DNA from: Mucilaginibacter sp. PAMC 26640
Lineage (GTDB): Bacteria; Bacteroidota; Bacteroidia; Sphingobacteriales; Sphingobacteriaceae
DNA length: 64,000 nt
Assembly (NCBI GenBank): GCA_001596135.1
Contig: CP014773.1
Span: forward strand, 1,488,001-1,552,000
Direction: 5' to 3'
Position numbers and translations under genes: made by a program. How positions within the stretch are numbered: the stretch's first letter is position 1; the number at the start of each line of letters is the position of its first letter. A model generated the notes under the pieces. The model worked only from the letters and a program-made list of their open reading frames with translations, was not told the origin of the DNA and ran no database searches. Of this stretch, positions 1-9,700 are shown one piece after another.

Positions 1-494
1 TTACCAGGGATGAGCTGCTTGATCAGATGAGTATGATGCGCGGCCGGTTCCCTGATTATAAAAGCTACGCGGATATCACCATTGATAAGCTTTTTACGCC
101 TGAGGAAATTAAGGATGCACCTAAATTAACCACCAATTACCTGGCAACGGCTTGTTTTATAAGTGATACTAAAGGTAAATTGCAAGAGGTAGTGTTACCT
201 GTAGAGGCCCAGTTTTCACCGGTGTTTACGATCAATTCCCTGGATTTTGACCACGATGGCATTCCTGACCTCCTGCTTTGCGGTAACATCACTCAGGAAC
301 GGTTGCGGTTTGGCAAGTACGATGCTAATTATGGCACTTTATTAAAAAGTAATGGCAAGGGACATTACACTTACATCCCTCAACAACAGTCTGGATTTAA
401 GATCGCCGGAGATGTACGTAGTGTGGTTGACATAAACGGGCTTTTATTATTCGGGATCAATCAGCAAGCCCTAAAAGCCTATAAATCAAAATGA
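1..494 (+). CDS. C-terminal part of a VCBS/FG-GAP repeat protein (5'-truncated by window edge)
   Basis: The reading frame is open to the left edge of the window, so this is the end of a longer protein. The visible part starts with a TRDELLDQ segment and a FPDYKSYADITIDKLF stretch. These are typical of the C-terminal region of large Bacteroidota VCBS/ASPIC-UnbV (CRTAC1-like) proteins, which usually lie beside SusC/SusD genes. A calcium-binding FG-GAP-type repeat is visible (DFDHDGIPDLLLCGN). The protein is probably secreted or surface exposed, but its signal peptide lies outside the window. Its stop overlaps the start of the next gene by four bases (ATGA), which suggests translational coupling and a shared mRNA. 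The family is fairly sure; the exact role is unknown. Confidence 0.8.
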   Translation, partial: TRDELLDQMSMMRGRFPDYKSYADITIDKLFTPEEIKDAPKLTTNYLATACFISDTKGKLQEVVLPVEAQFSPVFTINSLDFDHDGIPDLLLCGNITQERLRFGKYDANYGTLLKSNGKGHYTYIPQQQSGFKIAGDVRSVVDINGLLLFGINQQALKAYKSK

Positions 495-1843
495 TGAAAA
501 AGCTTATTGTCTTTTTAATTTTAAGCGCTATTGGTATCAACGGGTGCAAAGATCGTATTATATCACCACAACTTACTGCCAAAGACATTGGTAAGGTGGT
601 TGATCAGATGACCGAAACAATGGTGCATGATGTAACCAACCCTCCGCTTGCCGCACGTTTTTTTGCCTATGCCTGCCTGGCTGGTTATGAGGTGGTTGCA
701 GAGAATGACAATAAGACCCCGCAGCTATACGGACGCTTAAATAGTTATCCGCACATAACTAAACCCAAAACTGTATCAGGTTACGACTACCGGTTGAGCG
801 CTGTTTTAGCCATGCTGAAAACCGCCCAAAAACTACAGCCGTCGGGTTCGTTGTTGGTGAAATATGAGGAAACGCTGCTTGATTCTTGTCGTAAAACAGG
901 TTTTAGTTCCAGCGTGATCGATAGCTCTGAGCATTATGCAAATATCATTAGTAAGAAAATACTAGCCTATGCCAAGGCCGACAAATATAACCGGATAAGC
1001 AACTACACCCGCTACCAGGAATCAAGCGGAGAGGGCGACTGGAAAGCTACCCCGCCATCGTATATGGTCCCTGTGGAGCCCTACTTCAATACCATCCGGC
1101 CCATGACACTGGATTCCGCTTCCCAGTTTTTGCCCGAACCACCTATCCCTTTTTCAACAGATAAGCGCTCTGTATTTTACAATTACCTGCAAATGAGTTA
1201 TGCAAAAAGTGGTAAGGCGCTCAGTACAGAAGAGCGTAATGTTGCTAACTTTTGGGACTGTAATCCCTTTGCCGTTCAAAATGACGGTCACATGCTGTTT
1301 GGCCTCAAAAAAATTTCCCCGGGCGCACACTGGATGGGTATTACCGGCCTGGCATGCAGCTTAAGTAAAAAAGACTTTGCCAAAACCATGGAGATCCACA
1401 CGATGGTAGCCATTAGTTTGATGGATAGCTTCATTTGCTGCTGGGACGATAAATATAAGACCAACCGTATCCGCCCGGAAACAGCCATCCGCAGGTATAT
1501 TGATCCAAGTTGGAAGCCGCTACTTCAAACACCGCCTTTTCCGGAATACATCAGCGGTCATTCCGTTGTCTCCACCTCTTCAGCGGTGGTGTTAACACAT
1601 TATTTTGGCGACCATTTCTCGTACACAGATGGCATCGAAGTAAAATACGGTGTCCCACCAAGACATTTCACTTCTTTTAGCCAGGCAGCTAAAGAGGCCG
1701 CTATCTCCAGGTTTTGGGGAGGCATCCATTTTATGGATGCTATAGATAACGGGGTGATACAGGGGGAAAAAGTTGGTCATTGGGTTTTAAGTACCATTAA
1801 TGGGCAACCAAAACCTACCAGACAACCGGCATCAAAAATATGA
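491..1843 (+). CDS. Vanadium-dependent haloperoxidase-like PAP2 lipoprotein
   Basis: The 450-residue protein has a lipoprotein signal peptide with a lipobox ending at Cys19. All three motifs of the PAP2/vanadium haloperoxidase metal-oxyanion pocket can be seen: K321-x6-R328-P329, then Y-I-S355-G356-H357, then S406-R407-x5-H413. In characterised relatives this pocket holds vanadate (halide oxidation by peroxide) or a phosphate ester (phosphatase); the sequence alone does not say which. It is probably anchored in the periplasm or outer membrane. It overlaps the VCBS gene before it and the cytochrome/FG-GAP gene after it by four bases each, so the three are almost certainly co-expressed. ATG 494 is an alternative start that removes one residue. 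Confidence 0.85.
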   Translation: MMKKLIVFLILSAIGINGCKDRIISPQLTAKDIGKVVDQMTETMVHDVTNPPLAARFFAYACLAGYEVVAENDNKTPQLYGRLNSYPHITKPKTVSGYDYRLSAVLAMLKTAQKLQPSGSLLVKYEETLLDSCRKTGFSSSVIDSSEHYANIISKKILAYAKADKYNRISNYTRYQESSGEGDWKATPPSYMVPVEPYFNTIRPMTLDSASQFLPEPPIPFSTDKRSVFYNYLQMSYAKSGKALSTEERNVANFWDCNPFAVQNDGHMLFGLKKISPGAHWMGITGLACSLSKKDFAKTMEIHTMVAISLMDSFICCWDDKYKTNRIRPETAIRRYIDPSWKPLLQTPPFPEYISGHSVVSTSSAVVLTHYFGDHFSYTDGIEVKYGVPPRHFTSFSQAAKEAAISRFWGGIHFMDAIDNGVIQGEKVGHWVLSTINGQPKPTRQPASKI

Positions 1844-3468
1844 AGGCAAAAAGTCAGGGTATAAATGCATCCAGCAGCAAGCCGGTATCCAAAATAATAT
1901 TGGTGGTTACGGTATTGTTGATGCTAGTTGCCGCGACTGCCTATTTTCTGCTGAAGAATGATGCAACTGACGCGAATACAATAGTAGGTGACGCATATCA
2001 GCAACCGGCAACCGAACAGGAACTGGCCGAAGGGGCTATGCTAGCCAGGCAATATTGCCAGTCGTGCCATTTACTGCCCGATCCGCTTTCGCTTAACAAG
2101 AATAAGTGGAAGAATATTCTGCCGCAAATGGGTATCAGGCTGGGCATCAAACAGCACTATGGGGAATCCTATGAGGAATCTATCAAAAGTGTTGATTTGG
2201 TAGTGCCTGCAAAGCCCCTGATTACCCATAAACAATGGCAAAATATTTTGGCCTATTACATGGGCCGATCCCCTATATTTTTACCAGCGCAGGCAAGACC
2301 AGATCAAATTGAACGATCAATGCCTTTTTTTTCTATTAAATCTCCGGGTAAAGAATTTTCGGGTAAACAGGTCCTGGCAACTTATGTAAAAATAGATACC
2401 AGTGTAAAGCCTGCAAGATTATTTGTGGCCGATGGGCAGGCGCACAAGCTTTTTTTGCTAGATAGAAGCTTAAGTGTAATAGATTCTATCCGCACGGCAG
2501 GCCCGGTGGTAGATATTTCTTTTGAAAAAGAACGGATATTGGTTTGCATGATTGGCACTGAACTGGGTGCCAATGATGATAAGGCCGGAACTATAGCAGA
2601 GCTAACGATCAATAAGGATGGAAAAATGAGCCTGGGGCAGCAGCCTGTTTTTAGTAATCTGGCACGCCCTGTTCAGATCATGGCAGCAGATTTAAACGGC
2701 GATAGCCTGGCAGATTACTTGATTTGCGAATTCGGTAACTTAAAAGGTGCACTATCGTGGATGGAAAATAAAGGCAATGGCGCTTACGTAAAACACATCA
2801 TTAGTAATTTGCCAGGTGCGGAAAAAGCATATATCGATTACCCGCAGGGTAGCAAACTGCCCGACATATGGGTGTTGTTTACCCAGGGACAAGAGCGTGT
2901 TTCACACTTAAAAAACCTGGGGAATGGTCACTTTTCAGAAATTCCCGTACTGCGCTTTCCTGCAATCTACGGGTCATCATTTTTTGAAATGGTTGACGTT
3001 AATCAGGATGGCCTGAAAGATATTGTTTACACCTGCGGAGATAACGGAAACGCCACACTTGTATTGAAGCCGTACCATGGTGTATATCTTTTCATCAATG
3101 ATGGGCACGGTCAGTATGTGCAAAAATACTTTTACCCCATCAATGGATGTTATAAAGCACTGGCGAGGGATTTTGACGGTGATGGCTATATAGATATTGC
3201 AACAGTTAGCCTTTACACCGATGCGCATCAGCCTGAGGAGGGGTTTGTATATCTAAAAGGCAACGGTGGATTTCATTTTAAACCTTTCTCCGTGCCACGC
3301 GACACGAAATTTGAGCGTGCGGTAACAATGGCCGATGGTGATTTAAACGGGGACGGGAAAACAGACCTGCTTATCGGCAACGCTTTTTTTGATATTGGGC
3401 CTTTTGCTTATAATATCACCGAGCCCCTTTTTTATTTGCTACAAAACAAAAGTGGTAATCATCAATAA
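1840..3468 (+). CDS. Membrane-anchored cytochrome c / FG-GAP repeat fusion protein
   Basis: The 542-residue protein has an N-terminal membrane anchor (about residues 17-38). A single covalent heme site follows, C73-Q-S-C76-H77, then a long region with at least four Asp-rich FG-GAP/VCBS calcium loops near residues 284 (DLNGDS), 387 (DVNQDG), 443 (DFDGDG) and 500 (DLNGDG). That predicts a periplasmic beta-propeller-like domain joined to a small heme domain, so it could carry electrons or act as a redox scaffold. It starts inside the stop of the haloperoxidase-like gene (ATGA), which makes a functional link likely. No catalytic residues beyond the heme motif can be recognised, and the partner is unknown. 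Confidence 0.82.
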   Translation: MKAKSQGINASSSKPVSKIILVVTVLLMLVAATAYFLLKNDATDANTIVGDAYQQPATEQELAEGAMLARQYCQSCHLLPDPLSLNKNKWKNILPQMGIRLGIKQHYGESYEESIKSVDLVVPAKPLITHKQWQNILAYYMGRSPIFLPAQARPDQIERSMPFFSIKSPGKEFSGKQVLATYVKIDTSVKPARLFVADGQAHKLFLLDRSLSVIDSIRTAGPVVDISFEKERILVCMIGTELGANDDKAGTIAELTINKDGKMSLGQQPVFSNLARPVQIMAADLNGDSLADYLICEFGNLKGALSWMENKGNGAYVKHIISNLPGAEKAYIDYPQGSKLPDIWVLFTQGQERVSHLKNLGNGHFSEIPVLRFPAIYGSSFFEMVDVNQDGLKDIVYTCGDNGNATLVLKPYHGVYLFINDGHGQYVQKYFYPINGCYKALARDFDGDGYIDIATVSLYTDAHQPEEGFVYLKGNGGFHFKPFSVPRDTKFERAVTMADGDLNGDGKTDLLIGNAFFDIGPFAYNITEPLFYLLQNKSGNHQ

Positions 3469-3736
3469 ATGGTACGGGTACCAATGGACATGTTTTGGTT
3501 TTTACCGTTTTTACCCCCTAAAAATCACGTTTTGTCCCCCGCTGGTTTGTTGCCATTAATGGAATTTTGATTTTATGTAATAAATATTGTGGGGCGGAGG
3601 TGTTTTTTAGATGCTGCCAACAAATTTATCTGATCGGAAAAACTGTTGTTATATAATAGTTACAATCCGAACCGGTACAATAAATTACATAAACTTTATA
3701 TTGTGCTTCTTTTGAATTAATATACCAAAACCAATT
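3469..3736. other. Intergenic region, no gene seen
   Basis: This stretch lies between the cytochrome/FG-GAP gene and the large propeller-HEAT-cytochrome gene. It contains T-rich runs with two TTTTTACC repeats near 3500-3520 and a small GGTAC/GTACC palindrome near 3471-3482. I found no open frame with a credible start and no clean TAnnTTTG promoter, so where the next gene's transcript begins is undecided. Confidence 0.5.
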
Positions 3737-6412
3737 ATGCTGAAGTTTTCCTTTACATTTTTTTTCGTCATCATTTGCCTGGGTGCCGTTAAATATTTTA
3801 GTGGCGCCCAAAATGACAGGCAAAGCTTGTCGATTAAAAAAGATGTAGTCCATACAAATCAGGCTGCCAATGCGCCACAACAAAAGCTCCTGCAATGGCC
3901 GGACGGTTTGACGGTAACCACCTTTGCTGGTCCGGAACTTACGCCAAGCCCGGCCTGCCTGGCAACTGCACCCACAGGTGAAGTGTTTGTTGGGGTAGAT
4001 ATGATGGGATCGTTGGGTAAAGCACCCGGCAAGGGTAGTATCCTGAGACTGGTGGATACCGATAACGACGGCAAAATTGATCAGCATACTGAATTTGCCC
4101 GGGTGGATAACCCCAGAGGTATTTTCGTACTGGGCGATAAGGTTTATGTGCTGCATACTATTTTCTCTCCAGAAACACAAAAGGCAACAGGGATGGACCT
4201 AGTTGTATTTGAAGATAAGGATCACGATGGTATTGCCGACGGCCCTGCTAAACCTATTATAGAACATTTAAGCAACCCGAACATGCTGGCGGAGCGCGGT
4301 ACCGACCACGCAACCAATGGTATCAGGCTGGGAATTGATGGCTGGATCTATATTGCAGTGGGCGATTTTGGATTCCATGACGCTATAGATCGTTCGGGTA
4401 AAAAGCTAACCATGCTGGGCGGCGGAATTGTTCGCGTTAGGCCGGATGGCACAGGCATGGAAATCTTTTCGCATGGAACGCGGAATATTTACGATGTAGC
4501 GATAGACTCCTACATGAATGTTTACACCCGCGATAATACAAATGATGGCGGTGGCTGGAACATTCGTTTCTCGCATCACCTGCAATCGGGCGAATATGGT
4601 TACCCGCTATTATTTCAAAACTTTACGGATGAGATCCTGCCCGCGCTTGCCGATCTGGGTGGCGGATCGGGTACAGGGGCTTTGTTTATGGATGAGCCAA
4701 CCTGGCCGGCAAAATACAACCATGTACCCATGATGGCCGATTGGGGAAGAAACGAACTATACATTCACCGTTTAACGCCGGATGGTGCAAGTTTTAAGCA
4801 ACAGCAGGAAGAATTTATACAACTACCGCAAATTACAGATTTAGATGTGGATGGCTCCGGCAGGTTGTATATGTCTGCCTGGGATGGTGCGGGTTACTCC
4901 GGCGACCCGGCGAAAGGGTATGTGGTGAGGGCAGTTCCTAATGGCTGGACTTACAAAGCCTTCCCTGATCTGAAAGCTGCTTCAGTTAAGGGCCTTGCCG
5001 ATCTGCTTAAGTCTGAAAGTGCGGTAACGCGCCTTTATGCTTCGCAGGAATTACTTTCCCGTTCTGCAGGCGAGGCTGGAACAGCAGCGCTGACGGTAGC
5101 ATCAAATACTAGTATACCATTGTATGCGCGTTTAGCTGGTCTGTTTACTTATGCCCAAATTGCAGGAGCAAGCGGGGTGCCGGCATTGGTGCAACTGGCG
5201 GATGATAAAGACCTGAAGGAATATGCCCTGCGGGAACTGACCGATAGAAAGGAAAACCTGGCGGGTGTGCCGACAGCGTTATTTGTTAAGAATTTAAAGG
5301 ATCCGTCTCCACGCGTACAAGCAGCAGCAATAATTGGTTTAGGCAGATTGGGCAGGGCGGAAGCGGCTTCATCATTGTTGGAGACCCCGGTGCCTGCATC
5401 GTTTGCTGCCCCTGCAAAAGGTACCGAAGGCCCGCATGCTACGCCAAATTCAGGTATTATTCCTGCTCACCTGGCAGTACGTGCCCTGGTAAGCTTAAAT
5501 GCAGTTAACACCTGCGTAGCAGCGATTGGAACTCAAAATTCAACATTAGCCCTTTGGGCATTGCGCTATATGCACAGCCCGGAGGCGGTTAACGGTCTCA
5601 TCAAAGCCTATCCGTTAATAAAAAACGAAAGAACGAAGAAGCAGATCCTGGTAACCCTGGCCCGTTTATACAAAGAGGAAGCCCCGTATGATGGTTCATG
5701 GTGGTGGAGCACGCGTCCGGATTCTCATGGCCCATATTACAAAGCGATCACCTGGGGCTCATCTGCAAAGATCAGCGCTTTTTTAAAGGGAATACAAACC
5801 AAGGCTACTCCTGCTAAAAAAGTGTTCTTTGGCGAACTCAATGCCCGGAATCGCATGGAAATCACTTCATTTGGCGGGGAAGAAAAAGTAGCGGTAGTAA
5901 AGGAGGCAAAAATCGACCTGGAGAAGATAAGGAGCAAAAAAGGGCAGATCGGAAAATCATCTATTGAGGATATTATGCTTGCTCTTGCTAAAATTAAAGG
6001 TGATCCGTTTAAAGGTAAGGCACTATTTACGCAGCAGGGTTGTATCGCCTGCCATAGTATTAAACGTGGCGAAAAACTAAAAGGTCCATTCATGGGGCAA
6101 ATCGGGTCTATCATGACGCGCCAGCAAATTGCAGAATCTATCCTGAAGCCAAGCGCTTCTATTTCGCAGGGGTTTGCTACCGTGATGATTACCGCAAAGG
6201 GAAATAAAACGTATATGGGCTTCGTAACCGAAGAATCTGCCCAGAAAATGGTGATGCGTAATATATCAGGAGATGTATTTACGATTAAAACGTCCGACAT
6301 CGTTTCCCGGAAGGAATTAAAAACTTCCATGATGCCAACCGGAATGGCGAGTGCGTTATCTTATGACGAATTTGCATCGCTGGTTACCTTCCTGTCTCAA
6401 CAAAAAAACTAG
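3737..6412 (+). CDS. Large exported propeller - HEAT - cytochrome c protein (membrane-bound dehydrogenase-like)
   Basis: The 891-residue protein begins with a signal peptide or anchor (about 1-24). Residues about 55-400 form a PQQ-dehydrogenase-like beta-propeller, with the DHATNGIRLGIDGWIY block typical of the so-called putative membrane-bound dehydrogenase family. A helical HEAT-like region covers about 405-640. The C-terminus holds a cytochrome c domain with C769-I-A-C772-H773 and a likely axial Met in the MMPTGM segment near 870. Relatives are common in Planctomycetes-Verrucomicrobia and Bacteroidota and are thought to oxidise sugars or alcohols in the periplasm; the substrate is unknown. 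It shares strand and redox theme with the preceding operon but is separated from it by 268 bases. A strong terminator follows. Confidence 0.82.
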   Translation: MLKFSFTFFFVIICLGAVKYFSGAQNDRQSLSIKKDVVHTNQAANAPQQKLLQWPDGLTVTTFAGPELTPSPACLATAPTGEVFVGVDMMGSLGKAPGKGSILRLVDTDNDGKIDQHTEFARVDNPRGIFVLGDKVYVLHTIFSPETQKATGMDLVVFEDKDHDGIADGPAKPIIEHLSNPNMLAERGTDHATNGIRLGIDGWIYIAVGDFGFHDAIDRSGKKLTMLGGGIVRVRPDGTGMEIFSHGTRNIYDVAIDSYMNVYTRDNTNDGGGWNIRFSHHLQSGEYGYPLLFQNFTDEILPALADLGGGSGTGALFMDEPTWPAKYNHVPMMADWGRNELYIHRLTPDGASFKQQQEEFIQLPQITDLDVDGSGRLYMSAWDGAGYSGDPAKGYVVRAVPNGWTYKAFPDLKAASVKGLADLLKSESAVTRLYASQELLSRSAGEAGTAALTVASNTSIPLYARLAGLFTYAQIAGASGVPALVQLADDKDLKEYALRELTDRKENLAGVPTALFVKNLKDPSPRVQAAAIIGLGRLGRAEAASSLLETPVPASFAAPAKGTEGPHATPNSGIIPAHLAVRALVSLNAVNTCVAAIGTQNSTLALWALRYMHSPEAVNGLIKAYPLIKNERTKKQILVTLARLYKEEAPYDGSWWWSTRPDSHGPYYKAITWGSSAKISAFLKGIQTKATPAKKVFFGELNARNRMEITSFGGEEKVAVVKEAKIDLEKIRSKKGQIGKSSIEDIMLALAKIKGDPFKGKALFTQQGCIACHSIKRGEKLKGPFMGQIGSIMTRQQIAESILKPSASISQGFATVMITAKGNKTYMGFVTEESAQKMVMRNISGDVFTIKTSDIVSRKELKTSMMPTGMASALSYDEFASLVTFLSQQKN

Positions 6413-6425
6413 GAAAACTATTCAT

Positions 6426-6466
6426 ACCTGTTCCGTGGCACCTCATGCCCGGAGCAGGTTTTTTTT
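6426..6466 (+). terminator. Rho-independent terminator
   Basis: A 10-bp stem (6426-6435 with 6450-6459, one G-U pair) has a 14-base loop and is followed by a run of eight T. It sits 13 bases after the propeller-HEAT-cytochrome gene and separates it from the regulator downstream. Confidence 0.85.
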
Positions 6467-6642
6467 GGTTTGTTATAATAACGTTCGCTTGCTTTCCACT
6501 TTATTTATACATAGTATTATCAAAAACTTATATTCCATTATGAAAATAATACATGCTGCACCTTAGTGTATTGGAAATTTAGCAGTAAAAATCAACGGTA
6601 GATGTAAATCATTCTTTTCTTAACTATTCGGCAACCAGCCGG

Positions 6643-6671
6643 TTTGTTTTTTTGCCAAATGATTAGCTTTG
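6643..6671 (+). promoter_or_regulatory. Bacteroidota-type promoter of the hybrid regulator gene
   Basis: TTTG at 6643-6646, a 17-base spacer, then TAGCTTTG at 6664-6671, which matches the -7 consensus TAnnTTTG. Transcription would begin near 6678, giving a leader of about 25 bases before the ATG at 6704. Confidence 0.6.
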
Positions 6672-6703
6672 TGTATCTCCGATACCAATTTATACCACAT
6701 TGA

Positions 6704-9700
6704 ATGAAGATACTTTTATCTGGCAGGTGTATTTATAGCTTACTAAGTGCAGTGTTATTATTTTGTAATACAGCTTTTGGATTCCAATCCATTCAATATT
6801 TAGGTATTGAGCAGGGGCTTTCAAACAATGCTATTACCAGTATCTATAAAGACCACCACGGCTTTGTGTGGATTGGTACCTACGATGGTTTAAACAAATA
6901 CGACGGCAGTAAAATAACCACGTTCAGGAACGTTTGGGGCAACGCAGCGTCGTTAAGCGATAATCATATTAACCGCATCATCGGCGTGGCCAACAAGATC
7001 TTTATTGGCAGCATGAAAGGCCTGGTGTATTTTGATTATGATAATTCAAGGTTTCACCCGGTATGCTACAGCACTAATAAAAACTCCGGTGTTAAAAAAA
7101 TCACCAATAACGTTACCGCGCTCCAAACAGATGCCAATCAAAACCTATTTATAGGTACAGATTATGAGGGACTCTTCATTTACCACAAAGGCGATAAAGT
7201 AGGCCGGCAAGTAGCGTTTGGTAACAGTAGTAAAGGATACAGTGTACAGTCCATCTCTATCGGCGCAGAAAACACCGTTTGGTTGTTTATTCGCAATACG
7301 GGCCTTTGCCGGTATAACCAAAAACAAAACCGTATAGAGGTTGTCAACACCGATTTGAAGTATGCCAACTGTATTTTGGCAGATACAAAACGCCATATCT
7401 GGATAGGTACAGATAACGGGCTTTTTTCATTTTCTTCCGCAACAAAGACTGTCTCTGCGAGTGCTGCCATCAATAGCAAACTGAATAATGATAATATCAT
7501 CGATATTAAATTCTCAAAAAAAGCGGAGTTATGGATCGGCACTAACGGTGGTGGCGTTAACATTGTAGATACGCTTCATAGCAGCATCAGATATTTGGTG
7601 AGCGGGAAGATCAACAATGATCATCTGCATAGTGATGCCGTGAGCATGATTTATGAGGATAATGAAAACCGCATGTGGATAGCAACGCTGAGAGGCGGCG
7701 TTAATTACCTGGACAGCAAACCGAATCCGTTTAAGCTTATCACGCACGATCCGTTTAACAACAATAGCTTAGTCAATAATTTTGTCTTGTCTTTTTGCGA
7801 AGACAATGCTCAAAACCTATGGATTGGCACCGATGGCGGTGGATTAAGTTATTGGGACAGGAAGGCAAATACTTTTACCAACTATGTTCACAGCGCAAAG
7901 CCTTCCTCATTACGCAGCAACTTTGTAGTTAGTGTAGTGGAAGATCATGATAAGCAGGTCTGGCTGGCTTTATTTGGCGGGGGGATAGATCGCTTTGATG
8001 CTAAAGCAAACCGGTTTGTACATTATGACTGTTTTAACACGTTTACCAAAATTCAGGATAGAAGCCTATGGAAGCTGTTAGTTGACAGCCATAACACTTT
8101 GTGGGTAGGCGCAACCCGTGGCGGCGCCTTATACCGTTATAACAAACAGGCAGATAAATTTGAACTTTTTGATGAACAGCTAACCAATATACATGCTATT
8201 TATGAGGATAAGAACGGAACACTTTGGGGCGGCGATTATGCACGCTTAATCAAGATAGATCCGCTTGGAAAGCATCACCATTACATTAACATCAAAAACC
8301 CCGTAAGGTCGATTACCGAAGACGGATACAATAATCTCTGGATCGGTACAGAAGGCGGAGGGCTATTAAGATATCACCTGCCTACTAAGTCGTTAAAACG
8401 GTTTACTCAAATTGATGGTTTGCCCGGTAATTCATTACTCAATGTTTTAATAGACGACAAAGATAAATTATGGGCAAATACTTTTAACCGCCTTACTGAG
8501 TATGACATTGGAGCTAATGTTTTTAAAAACTACGATGCATCAGACGGCTTGCAAAGCAATCAGTTCAACTTTAATGCAGCACTGAAATTGCGATCGGGCG
8601 AACTGGTGTTTGGGGGCATCAATGGCTTCAACATCTTCTACCCGGATAGCATCCGGCTACCCATGCATCAGCCCGACTTAAAGTTTACGGGGGTATATGT
8701 AAACAACAAAGCTGTTGAAAATAACACCGAATTTACCGGTAACCAGGCCGTGGTAGATCTAAAGCAAATTACCCTGCCGTATAATGAGGCCACGCTTGCA
8801 ATTGATTATACCGCCCCGGAGTATTCCTATCCCGATAAACTGAGCTACGCTTATTACCTGGAGGGGTGGGACCACGGCTGGAACGATGTGGGTAAATTAA
8901 AAACAGCCTACTACACCCGTTTGAACGAGGGGAAATATACGCTTAGGGTTAAAGTTACCAACAGCTCCGGTTCCTGGAATCCGCGCCAGCTAACACTGCA
9001 AATTACTGTTTTGCCGCCATTCTATCGCACGTGGTGGGCTTATATGTTATATGTGGCATTTACAGTTTCGGTTGTATATTGCCTTTGGCTTTACCGCATC
9101 AGGCAAACCAGGCTGAAATACGAAGTGCAAATAGCTAATATGAACGTAGAGCGTGAAAAAGAACTGAACGAAAAAAAGCTGTCGTTTTTCACCAATATAT
9201 CGCACGAGTTCCGCACGCCGCTTACATTGATTATTAACCCGATCAAGGATTTGCTGCGTACCGAGAACACCAAGAACAATGAAGAGTTGCAAACCATTCA
9301 CCGTAATGCCCGCAGGCTGCTGGGTTTAGTAGATCATTTATTGCTGTTCAGGAAAACGGAGAGTGAAAACGATTCTCTAAACAAAGTGAATTTAAACTTT
9401 ACAAAACTTTGTAATGAGGTTTACCTGTGTTTTACGCAACAGGCAAAGATAAAACAGATCAAGTATCATTTTAACTTTGGTGACTGCCCTGTTTATTTAT
9501 GTGCTGATAGAGCGAAGATGGAGATTGCGATTTTTAATTTGATCTCTAATGCGATTAAATTCACTCCGCAAGGCGGCGAGATCAATATTCAGCTAACTGA
9601 ACAGGAACATAAAGTTTTATTAACGGTAGAAGACGATGGCTGCGGAATTGCAGAAGGTACCGGTGAAAGGCTCTTTGATAAATTCTACCAAATAAAAGAC

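Noticed and set aside
3626..4180. 184-codon minus-strand frame at the start of the propeller-HEAT-cytochrome gene
   Set aside because: It overlaps the signal peptide and propeller of the real gene and has no recognisable content.
5737..6330. 197-codon minus-strand frame inside the propeller-HEAT-cytochrome gene
   Set aside because: The plus-strand frame carries the CIACH heme motif and family blocks; the shadow has none.
6351..6566. 71-codon plus-strand frame after the propeller-HEAT-cytochrome gene
   Set aside because: It runs through a strong terminator and overlaps the end of the real gene in another frame.
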